Below, piece by piece: positions 1 through 6,911 of a DNA stretch of 64,000 nucleotides. The notes beneath the pieces were generated by a model, which had not been told where the DNA came from, searched no databases, and saw nothing but the letters and a program-made list of their open reading frames with translations. A program made the position numbers and the translations under genes. This DNA is from JAODBQ01 sp047602055. Its GTDB lineage: Bacteria > Actinomycetota > Acidimicrobiia > Acidimicrobiales > Ilumatobacteraceae. Every line of letters starts with the position of its first letter. The stretch's first letter is position 1. The DNA lies in the NCBI GenBank assembly GCA_047602055.1, contig JASGIG010000001.1, positions 3,162,001-3,226,000 on the forward strand, read 5' to 3'.

Positions 1-219
1 CAGCGTGTCGAACCGCTCCGGGCCGGAGTGGTGGGAGACCTCGTCGTAGCCGAGGAAGTCGACGTAGATCGCGGTGAAGCCCTCGCACATGTCGTTGATC
101 ACGCCGCGCACCGACACGTCGCGGCTGATGATCGTGGTGAACGCGCGCAGCAGGGAGTACGACCAGCCGCGGGCCACGCGTGGCTCGACGTGACGACGGC
201 GCTGCTGGCCGGTTGTGCG
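1..219 (-). pseudogene. C-terminal part of a phosphodiesterase-type alkaline phosphatase, cut by the window edge
   Basis: Reading leftwards from about 219, the minus strand encodes the C-terminal half of a type I phosphodiesterase/alkaline-phosphatase-like protein of the actinobacterial phage-holin-fused type. Visible hallmarks are QQRRRHVEPRV, the helix ARGWSYSLLRAF, and the metal-site segment IYVDFLGYDEVSHHSGPE, in which the D, D, H and H residues are the expected metal ligands. The frame stays open to base 1, so the protein continues to the left. Its own N-terminal half is missing: upstream the frame runs into an MBL-fold hydrolase in another frame. I infer a deletion fusion or a misjoined assembly. 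The family assignment rests on motif recall only. Confidence 0.6.
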
Positions 220-584
220 GTCCACGCCCGTCGGAGTGGACGGCGGGCACGGCCTGCACGGCGACGGTGCCGAACGCGTGGACGTCGCCGACGCGGGTCC
301 CGATCACCTCGGCGAACCCGGCGCGGCGCACGAGCGGGGCGGCGCCGGCGGGCACGACCACGGCCACCGGCCGGTGCGGATCACGTGTCAGGAGGCGCAG
401 CGACGCGCCGTGGAGGTGGTCGAGGTGGACGTGGGAGATCAGCACCACGTCAGGGGCGAGCGCGTCGACGTCGACATGGCGGCGCAGGTGGGCGATGCGC
501 CTGGTGAGGGCCGGGGTCGGTGAGCACGCGCAGCCCGTCGATCTCGACGAGCGCGGTGGCGTGGCCGACCCAGTTCACCTCCAT
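220..584 (-). pseudogene. MBL-fold metal-dependent hydrolase, N-terminal part, frameshifted and truncated
   Basis: An ATG at 584 starts MEVNWVGHATALVEIDG, the usual N-terminus of UlaG-like metallo-beta-lactamase-fold hydrolases. The zinc-binding motif HVHLDHLH follows in a different frame, then GTRVGDVHAFGTVAVQAVP. The frames meet at a CCCC/GGGG run at 513-516; removing one base restores the family sequence DPALTRRIAHLRRH. Homology ends near 224-230 at HSDGRG, about halfway through the normal fold, and phosphatase sequence begins immediately in another frame. The gene is therefore broken twice. One base may be a sequencing indel; the loss of the second half is a real rearrangement or an assembly join. 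Confidence 0.65.
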
Positions 585-615
585 CGGCGGCGGCGTACGA
601 CGGCGGGTGTGCTTC

Positions 616-1863
616 TCAGCGGTTGCGAACGTCGCGGTATGGCTGGTCCTTGATCGTGTCCGGCTCGCGGGGCAGGCCGAGGAAGCGCTCCCCGAGGATG
701 TTGTGCTGGATCTCGTCGGTGCCGCCGGCGATCGACTGCGCCGGCACGGAGATGAGGATCTCGGCGAGCAGCCCGCCGAGCGCGGCGTCGGGGTCGGTGC
801 CGGCGAGCAGGCCGTTGGCCTGGCCGATCAGGGCGTGGGTCTTCGCCGACTGGCGGGCGACGTTGCTGAGGGCGAGCTTGCCGATCGATCCCTCGGCGCC
901 GGGCGGGCGGCCGAGCGTCCGGGCGGCCTTGGCCCGCTCGGCGGTCCACTGGCTGACCCGCTGCATCGAGACGACCTTGGCGACCTCCTGGCGGACCAGC
1001 GGATCGTCGCTGACCCCGGCGGCGCGGGCGTGCTCGACGACGAGGTCGGCGCGCCCGGCGCGCTGCGGGTACCACGAGTAGACCTTGGCGCTCTCGGCCG
1101 CCTCGTGGCGGGCCTCGTCGGCGGCAGGACCGGGGTCGACGTTGCGCAGCTCGTTGGCGCCGAACAGCACGCCCCAGCGGCGCTCGTGGGCCAGCGTCGC
1201 CAGCGCCGCCGCCCACCCCTGGTTCACCGTGCCGACCACCCAGTCCTTGGGGATCCGGGCGTCGCTGAGGAACACCTCGTTGAACGACGAGTGGTAGTTC
1301 ATCTGCCGCAGCGGCCGGACCTCGACGCCGGGCTGCTGCATCGGCAGGACGAAGTACGTGATGCCCTGGTGCTTGGGGACGTCCCAGTCGGTGCGGGCGA
1401 CGAGCATCCCGAGGTCGGCGTGGTGGGCGCTGGTGTTCCACACCTTCTGGCCGTTGAGCACCCACTCGTCGCCGTCGAGCACCGCGGTGGTGACCAGGCC
1501 GGCGAGGTCGGAGCCGGCGGCCGGCTCGCTGAACAGCTGGCACCACACCTCCTCGCCGGTGAGCATCGGGCGCAGGAACCGCTCGCGCATGCTGTCGGGC
1601 CCCTGCTCGAGGATCGTCGGCCCGGCGAGGCCGGAGGGGACCTGCGAGACCGCGCCGCACGCGGCGATCTCGCGGCGGACGACGTCGTCGGCCCATGCCG
1701 GCATGTCCTTGCCGTACCAACGCTCCGGCCAGGACGGCACGGCCCAGCCGCTGTCGAGCAGCCGCTCGCGCCAGGCCCGCAGCGACAGCGACGGATCCCA
1801 GTTCGACGTCACCCAGGCGCGCACGTCGGCACGCAACGACTGCTCGGTCAAGCGGCGTTCCAC
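616..1863 (-). CDS. Acyl-CoA dehydrogenase family protein
   Basis: This 415-residue protein is an FAD-dependent acyl-CoA dehydrogenase, which introduces an alpha-beta double bond into an acyl-CoA thioester. The CQLFSEPAAGSDLAG segment at about 108-122 and NGQKVW at 137-142 are the flavin/substrate-binding signatures of the middle domain. The C-terminal SIAGGTDEIQHNILGERFLG (near 377-396) is the family's closing motif. The start is a GTG at 1863. A second, separate acyl-CoA dehydrogenase lies at 60665-61869. The stop is 31 bases from the start of the broken MBL gene, so the two may once have been co-transcribed. The acyl substrate (fatty acid, steroid or amino-acid derived) cannot be told from sequence alone. 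Confidence 0.92.
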   Translation of the reverse strand: MERRLTEQSLRADVRAWVTSNWDPSLSLRAWRERLLDSGWAVPSWPERWYGKDMPAWADDVVRREIAACGAVSQVPSGLAGPTILEQGPDSMRERFLRPMLTGEEVWCQLFSEPAAGSDLAGLVTTAVLDGDEWVLNGQKVWNTSAHHADLGMLVARTDWDVPKHQGITYFVLPMQQPGVEVRPLRQMNYHSSFNEVFLSDARIPKDWVVGTVNQGWAAALATLAHERRWGVLFGANELRNVDPGPAADEARHEAAESAKVYSWYPQRAGRADLVVEHARAAGVSDDPLVRQEVAKVVSMQRVSQWTAERAKAARTLGRPPGAEGSIGKLALSNVARQSAKTHALIGQANGLLAGTDPDAALGGLLAEILISVPAQSIAGGTDEIQHNILGERFLGLPREPDTIKDQPYRDVRNR

Positions 1864-1927
1864 GTCAGGAGCATGGCCCCCGACGTGCGTCGGATGTCGA
1901 ATCGGTCGACTCGGACGCAGACGTCAT

Positions 1928-2130
1928 CCCCGGGGGCTACGCCCCCGCTCGCTGCGCTCGCGCCCGCATCGACGACTGGCTCCCTGGCGGTCGCTCGGCC
2001 GTCAGGGAGCGTCACTATGTCTCCAGCGAGCGCAGCGAGCGGGCCGCTTCGGCCCGTGCGCGGCTCGTGCCGGTCGAGCCCGGCGGGCGCGACCGCCAGG
2101 GAGCCCGCCGGACAGGCCGGCCGACGGCCG
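1928..2130. repeat. Palindromic intergenic repeat, family F (copy 1, inverted pair)
   Basis: The space between two leftward genes is filled by palindromic sequence. It contains CGGGGGCTACGCCCCCG at 1931-1947 and a 17-base inverted repeat, GGCTCCCTGGCGGTCGC at 1978-1994 with its exact complement at 2089-2105. The same 17-mer occurs again at 53246-53262, next to another CGGGGGCTGCGCCCCCG palindrome. The GCGAGCGCAGCGAGC pattern in between is itself palindromic. No gene is evident here. The element resembles REP-like extragenic palindromes, but I cannot name a family. Confidence 0.75.
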
Positions 2131-2134
2131 ACCG

Positions 2135-2620
2135 TCAGACGCAGACGTCGTCGCCGACGCCGCGGCGGCACAGCACCTGCGCCGTCGCCGCGGTGATCGT
2201 CCACTGCCCGCCGGACTCGCTGATCGTCAGCGCGTAGTCGGTGCCGGCGACCGACGCGTCGCAGCCGATGGTGGTGGCGACCTCGGCGGTGACGGGACCC
2301 TCGCCCGAGCGACTCGCCAGTTGTGCGGTCGGCGCGACCTCGCAGTCGTCCGGCTCGCTGAAGGCGGCGATCACGGCGTCGATGACGGCGTCCGGCGAGG
2401 CGAACGGTCCGGGGGCGACGGCGGTGAGCTCGACGAGTGCGTCGCGTGGGTCGGTGCGCCCGGCGATCGACGTGCTCGGCCCTGCGCCGCCGGTCGTGGC
2501 CGCCGAGATCGTGGTGGTCGGGGCCACGGTCGTCGCCGCGGTGGTCGACGATCCCTCGGAGTCGGACCCGCAGCCGGCAAGGGCGAGGACGGCGAGGACC
2601 GGTACGACGAAGTGCTTCAT
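2135..2620 (-). CDS. Small secreted lipoprotein of unknown function
   Basis: The 161-residue product starts MKHFVVPVLAVLALAGCG, a type II signal peptide with lipobox LAGC, so the mature protein should be anchored to the outer face of the membrane by an acylated Cys at about position 17. A Thr/Ser/Ala-rich linker (about 24-52) follows, then a folded domain of about 100 residues with Cys near 92, 119, 150 and 159 that could form disulfides. The repeated ALVELTAVA...FASPDAVIDAVIAAF and GTDYALTISESGGQWTITAA segments suggest a small alpha/beta domain like those of actinobacterial DUF4333-type lipoproteins. I do not recognise a specific family. Confidence 0.8.
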   Translation of the reverse strand: MKHFVVPVLAVLALAGCGSDSEGSSTTAATTVAPTTTISAATTGGAGPSTSIAGRTDPRDALVELTAVAPGPFASPDAVIDAVIAAFSEPDDCEVAPTAQLASRSGEGPVTAEVATTIGCDASVAGTDYALTISESGGQWTITAATAQVLCRRGVGDDVCV

Positions 2621-2712
2621 GGCGGGAGATTGTGGTCGGTGCCCGCACCGGCGACGAAACGTCCGAGTCGTACGTGTTCATGCGAGTCGCACGCGCACCC
2701 CCGTGGCCCGTG

Positions 2713-2787
2713 TGGGACTCGGATGGACGGCTGGGACTCGGAGCAGGCGCTGGGACCCGGAGCAACCGCTGGGCCTCGGATCGGCGG
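2713..2787. repeat. 19-bp tandem repeat, four copies
   Basis: The core TGGGACTCGGA recurs at exact 19-base spacing, starting at 2713, 2732, 2751 (TGGGACCCGGA) and 2770 (TGGGCCTCGGA). The array abuts the stop codon of the epimerase gene at 2788. The same core followed by TCGG lies at 16459-16473, immediately beside the stop codon of another leftward gene. The placement just after stop codons hints at a role in transcription termination or 3' end formation, but no U-tract is present. Confidence 0.8.
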
Positions 2788-3828
2788 TCAGCGGGGCAGC
2801 AGGCGGGTGACGTGCTTGAGGACGCTGAGCGCACCCTGCTTGGCCGTCGTGCGGTGGTGCGAGCGACCGCCGGCGGTGGCGTCGGCTCGGTTGGCGAGGA
2901 ACCACTCGTAGCTGTCGACGAGCATCTCGACGTTGGAGTACCGAGGCTGCCAGCCGAGCAGCTCGCGGGCGTGGTCGACGTCGAACCACAGCGACTTGGC
3001 GTACATCGTCCAGTGGTACGGGGCGAACGGGGCGAGGTGCACGGCGGCGGCGGCGTGCATCGCCGCGGCGGCGGGACCGGCCGGCAGCGAGCGAACCCGG
3101 GAGCCGGTCTCGGCGTGAGCGCACAGGCCCTCCAGCGACTCGCGCATCGTGCCGAAGCGGTCGGTCCCGCAGTTGACGATCGCCGGCCCGGCGACCGACC
3201 CGGCCAGGCGGCAGGCGTCGGCGAGGTCGTCGGCGTGGACGAACTGATAGCGGTTCGAGCCGTCGCCGAGCACGAACACGTCGGCGCCGGCGGCGATCCA
3301 GTCGAACAGGATGCCGAAGATCCCGAGGCGGCCGTGGCCGAGGATGGTGCGCGGCCGGACGATCGTCACGTCGAGGCCGCGTTCGACGGCGGCCAGGCAG
3401 GCCCACTCGGCGGCGAGCTTGGCGTGCCCGTAGGCCTCGGCCGGCGATGGCACCGTCGTCGGCAGCACCGGGTTCGAGGCGGGCACGCCGAACACCGCGC
3501 TCGACGAGGTGTGCACCACCTTGCCGACGCCGGCCGCGGCGCAGGCGTCGAGCAGCACGACGGTGCCGTCGACGTTGACGCTGCGGAACAGCTCGTCGTC
3601 GCGGGCCAGCGGTACCTGGGCGACGTTGTGGAAGACGACGTCGACGCCGCGCACGGCCTCGTCGACGGCGGCACGGTCGCGGATGTCGCCGCGCGCCAGC
3701 TCGACGGCCGGCGGCCGGTCGTCGGCGTCGTTCAGGTCGAGGACCCGCACGTCGTCGCCGGCCTCGACGAGTCGTTGCACGAGCAACGACCCGAAGTACC
3801 CGCTGCCGCCGGTGACGAGCGAGCGCAT
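2788..3828 (-). CDS. NAD-dependent epimerase/dehydratase (extended SDR)
   Basis: This 346-residue extended short-chain dehydrogenase acts on a sugar nucleotide or a sterol-like alcohol. The NAD-binding motif TGGSGYFGS lies at residues 6-14. The catalytic triad is visible as TSSSAVFG followed by YGHAK (Tyr and Lys), and the substrate region contains RPRTILGHG. The C-terminal YAKSLWFDVDHARELLGW resembles 3-beta-hydroxysteroid dehydrogenase/NSDHL-type members. I chose ATG 3828 over a start nine codons upstream because it overlaps the stop of the preceding gene (TGATG) and sits directly before the dinucleotide-binding strand. It is translationally coupled to the second SDR, suggesting two successive steps on one substrate. 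Confidence 0.88.
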   Translation of the reverse strand: MRSLVTGGSGYFGSLLVQRLVEAGDDVRVLDLNDADDRPPAVELARGDIRDRAAVDEAVRGVDVVFHNVAQVPLARDDELFRSVNVDGTVVLLDACAAAGVGKVVHTSSSAVFGVPASNPVLPTTVPSPAEAYGHAKLAAEWACLAAVERGLDVTIVRPRTILGHGRLGIFGILFDWIAAGADVFVLGDGSNRYQFVHADDLADACRLAGSVAGPAIVNCGTDRFGTMRESLEGLCAHAETGSRVRSLPAGPAAAAMHAAAAVHLAPFAPYHWTMYAKSLWFDVDHARELLGWQPRYSNVEMLVDSYEWFLANRADATAGGRSHHRTTAKQGALSVLKHVTRLLPR

Positions 3829-4880
3829 CAGAGGTCCAGTCCCTCGGCGACACACCAGCGGATGCTGGCGCGCATCCCGTCGTACAGCTCGACGCGCGGC
3901 TCGTAGCCGAGGACGTCACGCGACGCGGTGATGTCGCAGGCGATGGTCTTGTCCATCTCGCCGAGCACGTGGAACTGCTGCTGGTAGCGGCCGGTGCGCT
4001 GGACGACGGCGTCGATCCGCTCGGCGACGCGCCCGACGATCGCCGGCATCGGGCGGCCGGGCGCCTTGACGTCGAGACCCTCGTCGGTGAGCGCACGGCC
4101 GACGGTGGCGACGATCTCGTTCACCGTGTACGGGCGGGCGTCGGCGATCCAGAAGCCGCGCCCGGCGACGCCCGGCGTGCGCTCGGCGGCGAGCACGCCG
4201 TCGACGAGGTTGTCGACGTAGACCATCGACCGCCGCTGCTCGCCGTCGCCGATCACCGGGAAGCGCCCGGCGCGGACCATCTTGAAGAACGTCGTCTGGC
4301 GCGGCGGCTGGTGCGGGCCGTAGAACCACGGCGGGCGGACGATCACCGCGTCGAGGCCGCGTTCGGCGGCGTCGAGCACGGCCAGCTCGGCGAGCATCTT
4401 CGAGCGGCCGTAGGCGTAGTACGGATGGTACGGCTCGTCGGCGCGGAAGCGGTCGGTGGGGATCGGGTTCGTGCCGAACGGGCTGTTCGAGGAGACGTGG
4501 ACGACGCGGCGCACCCCGTGGCGGGCGGCGAGCGTCACCATCGTCCGGGCGCCCTCGGTGTTGACGTGGTACAGCTCGTCGATCGCCCGGGGGTGGATCA
4601 GCCCGGCCGCGTGCAGGACGTCGCACGGCGGCGCCGCACCGTGGAACAGGCGGGCGAACGTGTCGGCGCGAGCGACGTCGCCGATCACCACCTTGGCGCC
4701 CGCGGCGATGCGGGCGAGCTGCGCGGCCTGGGCGGTGTCGTGGGCCAGCAGGCGCAGGTCCGGCCGGCCGTCGGCGACGAGGCGGTGGACGAGCGCGGTG
4801 CCCAGCCAGCCGCCGGCGCCGGTGACGACGGTGCTCGCCGGATCGGCGAGCGTGGACGGCTCAGCCACGATCGCCTCCAC
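3828..4880 (-). CDS. NAD-dependent epimerase/dehydratase (extended SDR), second of a pair
   Basis: A 350-residue extended SDR with the nucleotide-binding motif TGAGGWLGTALVHRL near residues 20-34, HVSSNSPFG preceding the active site, and the catalytic YAYGRSK Tyr/Lys pair. RPPWFYGPHQ and the later NLVDGVLAAERTPGVAG are typical of sugar-nucleotide epimerases and 3-beta-HSD-like enzymes. It overlaps the downstream SDR by three bases and the upstream GMC oxidoreductase by 20 bases, so all belong to one leftward operon. With an oxidoreductase of the cholesterol-oxidase class next door, a sterol- or polyketide-like substrate is as plausible as a sugar nucleotide. Confidence 0.88.
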   Translation of the reverse strand: MEAIVAEPSTLADPASTVVTGAGGWLGTALVHRLVADGRPDLRLLAHDTAQAAQLARIAAGAKVVIGDVARADTFARLFHGAAPPCDVLHAAGLIHPRAIDELYHVNTEGARTMVTLAARHGVRRVVHVSSNSPFGTNPIPTDRFRADEPYHPYYAYGRSKMLAELAVLDAAERGLDAVIVRPPWFYGPHQPPRQTTFFKMVRAGRFPVIGDGEQRRSMVYVDNLVDGVLAAERTPGVAGRGFWIADARPYTVNEIVATVGRALTDEGLDVKAPGRPMPAIVGRVAERIDAVVQRTGRYQQQFHVLGEMDKTIACDITASRDVLGYEPRVELYDGMRASIRWCVAEGLDL

Positions 4881-6327
4881 GGCGGCTTCCGGAGGTGGCG
4901 ACGAAGCGGCGGGCGTTGCGCACGGCGATGGCCATCACCGTCGCCTGCGGGTTGACCCCGGGCGCGGTGGGCAGCAGCGAGGCGTCGTTGACCCAGACGT
5001 TCGTCGTGCCGTGCACCAGCCCGTGCGAGTCGGTGGCGCACGCCGGCGCCTCGCCGAGCGGCGCGGTGCTGCACAGGTGCACGGTCATCACGCTCGCCTT
5101 GGTGATCGCGAAGCGCTCGCTCATCGTCGCCAGGTCGCGGCGAGTACGCACGACCGGCGCGTCGCGGAACGAGGGGAACACCTCGGTGGCACCGGCCTCG
5201 AGCATCAGCAGGGCGAGGCGGGCGAGGCCGCTGCGCAGCAGTTGCTGGTCGTTACGGGTCAAGCGGTAGGTGACCAACGGCTCGCGCAGGCCCGGCACCG
5301 CCTGCACGCGGCCACGGCCCTCGCTGGTGATCGCCGCGTAGTAGACGGCGCAGCGCTCCGGGTCGGCGAGGGCGTCCCGGAACGCCGACCAGTGGTCGCT
5401 GAGCGCCAGCGCCAGCAGGCCGGCCTGGCTGGCCGAACCGCCGAACGACAGGTCCGGGGCGAACTCCTTGACCTGGTGCACGGGCACGTCGTCACCGGCG
5501 TTGACCGCGTCGGGGAAGCGGGCGGCGAGCTTGACGGTCGGGTGCACCGCGAGGGCCCGGCCGACGTTGCGGCGCAGGCCGGATCGCTGCAGCAGCGCCG
5601 GCGTCTGTATGGCGCCACCGCAGACGACGACGTGCTCGGCGTCGACCCGGCGCGCGCGACCCGCGCCGGTGAGGTGGACGGCGACGGCGCGGTCGCCGAC
5701 GCGCTCGATCCGCTCGGCGCGGTGACCGACCAGCAATCGCGCACCGGCCGCGGCGGCGCGCGGCAGATAGGTGCGGGTCATGCTCTGGCGCTGCCCGCTG
5801 GCGGGGTCGCCGGCGGGATATGTCATCCAGCGGGGGATCTCGTCGCTGCGCCAACCGAGGCGGTCCGCACCTCGGTGCAGCACCTCGCTCGCCGCCGGCG
5901 CCGGGCCGGGGAGCGGGCCGACGGACAGCGCCGTCTCCACCTCGCCGGCGATCGCCAGCAGCTCGTCGACGTCCCAGTCGTCGATGGCGTGGTCGGTGCC
6001 CCAGCGCTCCAGCAGCTCGCCGGGCGGCCGCCGGTACAGGCCACTGTTGATCTCGGTCCCGCCGCCGGCGCAGCGGCCCTCGGTGTAGGCGATCGACGGT
6101 CGGCCGAGGGCGACGGTCACGCCGCCGCCGCGGTACTGGCGGTCCATCTGCTCCAGCGAGAACGGGACGACCGAGCCCTGCTCGACCCACTCGCCCTCCT
6201 CGACGACGAGCACGTCGAAGCCGGCTTCGGCGAGGACCGCCGCGGTCGGCGCGCCGCCGGCGCCCGAGCCGACGACGACGACCTGGGCGCGCGCCGGTGG
6301 CACGGTCAGGGCGTCGGTGGCGTTCAT
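4861..6327 (-). CDS. GMC-family FAD oxidoreductase
   Basis: A 488-residue glucose-methanol-choline oxidoreductase. The N-terminal FAD-binding fold reads VVVVGSGAGGAPTAAVLAEAG followed by the acidic strand VLVVEEG. The second signature GGAIQTPALLQRSG lies mid-protein, and the C-terminus has MTVHLCSTAPLGE (candidate catalytic His) and NVWVNDASLLPTAPGVNPQA. It belongs to the branch that includes cholesterol oxidase and actinobacterial alcohol oxidases/dehydrogenases. The frame is open further upstream, but ATG 6327 overlaps the preceding small gene (ATGA) and precedes the flavin strand, so I take it as the start. It shares an operon with two SDR enzymes. Confidence 0.92.
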   Translation of the reverse strand: MNATDALTVPPARAQVVVVGSGAGGAPTAAVLAEAGFDVLVVEEGEWVEQGSVVPFSLEQMDRQYRGGGVTVALGRPSIAYTEGRCAGGGTEINSGLYRRPPGELLERWGTDHAIDDWDVDELLAIAGEVETALSVGPLPGPAPAASEVLHRGADRLGWRSDEIPRWMTYPAGDPASGQRQSMTRTYLPRAAAAGARLLVGHRAERIERVGDRAVAVHLTGAGRARRVDAEHVVVCGGAIQTPALLQRSGLRRNVGRALAVHPTVKLAARFPDAVNAGDDVPVHQVKEFAPDLSFGGSASQAGLLALALSDHWSAFRDALADPERCAVYYAAITSEGRGRVQAVPGLREPLVTYRLTRNDQQLLRSGLARLALLMLEAGATEVFPSFRDAPVVRTRRDLATMSERFAITKASVMTVHLCSTAPLGEAPACATDSHGLVHGTTNVWVNDASLLPTAPGVNPQATVMAIAVRNARRFVATSGSRRGGDRG

Positions 6328-6647
6328 GCGGCAACCGCCGGGGTGTCCGGCCAGCGCTCCCAGATGTACGCGTAGCCGAGCGAGCGGACCAGCCGGGGGT
6401 ATTCGCCGAGGATCGGCAGCGGCCGTTCGACGACGCGCCGGGCGAGCCACCAACCGCCGGGGAGCACAAGCACGATGCGGTAGAGCGCGGCGATGACCGT
6501 GACACCGAGGCGGATCACGCTCGGCAGGACGTCGACCCGCCGCCCGACGAAGGCGACGACCTCGCGGCGCCGGTCGGCAGGCAGCGCCGGGACGTCGGCG
6601 GCGAGCAGGCGGTCGGCGAACGGCTCGACCAGCGGAGAGGTACGCAT
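6324..6647 (-). CDS. Small protein coupled to the GMC oxidoreductase
   Basis: The 107-residue product starts MRTSPLVEPFADRLLAADV and has an amphipathic, Arg-rich middle followed by a hydrophobic stretch (VIRLGVTVIAALYRIVLVLPG, about 40-60). ATG 6647 is preferred over an upstream ATG because the extra 24 residues are Arg-rich and unlike the rest. Its stop overlaps the start of the GMC gene (ATGA), implying coupled translation and probably a physical partnership. A short gene directly before a GMC oxidoreductase recalls gluconate-2-dehydrogenase subunit 3-like partners, but no decisive motif is present. Function unknown. Confidence 0.75.
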   Translation of the reverse strand: MRTSPLVEPFADRLLAADVPALPADRRREVVAFVGRRVDVLPSVIRLGVTVIAALYRIVLVLPGGWWLARRVVERPLPILGEYPRLVRSLGYAYIWERWPDTPAVAA

Positions 6648-6698
6648 GGGCGCAGCGAGCGTAGCGATGCGCCTGAGCCGTCGCCGACCACCATCGCC

Positions 6699-6831
6699 CA
6701 TGGAGTGTCTGCCGCGCATGGAGTGTCAGCGGTGCGATGGAGTGCCTGTCGCGCGACGGGGGCGCGAGATCCACTCCATCGCACATGTGGCACTCCGGCC
6801 GCGCGTGTGGCACTCCAAGGGGGGGGGGGGG
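6699..6831. repeat. Hairpin-rich divergent spacer with GGAGTG repeats and a 13-G run
   Basis: This lies in the 264-base space between divergent genes. The hexamer GGAGTG occurs repeatedly in direct and inverted orientation. A perfect 13-bp stem, GTGCGATGGAGTG at 6732-6744 with CACTCCATCGCAC at 6772-6784, is followed by two further copies of GTGGCACTCC. The region ends in an uninterrupted run of 13 G at 6819-6831. Promoters for both flanking genes must lie here or just outside, but I cannot assign -35/-10 boxes. The G run is a likely place for slippage or length error. Confidence 0.7.
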
Positions 6832-6911
6832 CCGGGGCTCGGGCGGCGGGACGGGTCGGACGGGGTGGCACGGGTAGCGTGGCCGCCCGTGCGCGCGACC
6901 GGGACGACGTC

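Noticed and set aside
2496..2900. Rho-independent terminator after the epimerase gene
   Set aside because: The tandem repeat has no single dominant stem followed by a U-tract, so I report it as a repeat only.
520..2911. Long plus-strand open frames opposite the acyl-CoA dehydrogenase and lipoprotein
   Set aside because: They are antisense shadows created by high GC; the products are Arg/Pro/Gly/His-rich with no domains, while the minus strand has complete motif-bearing proteins.
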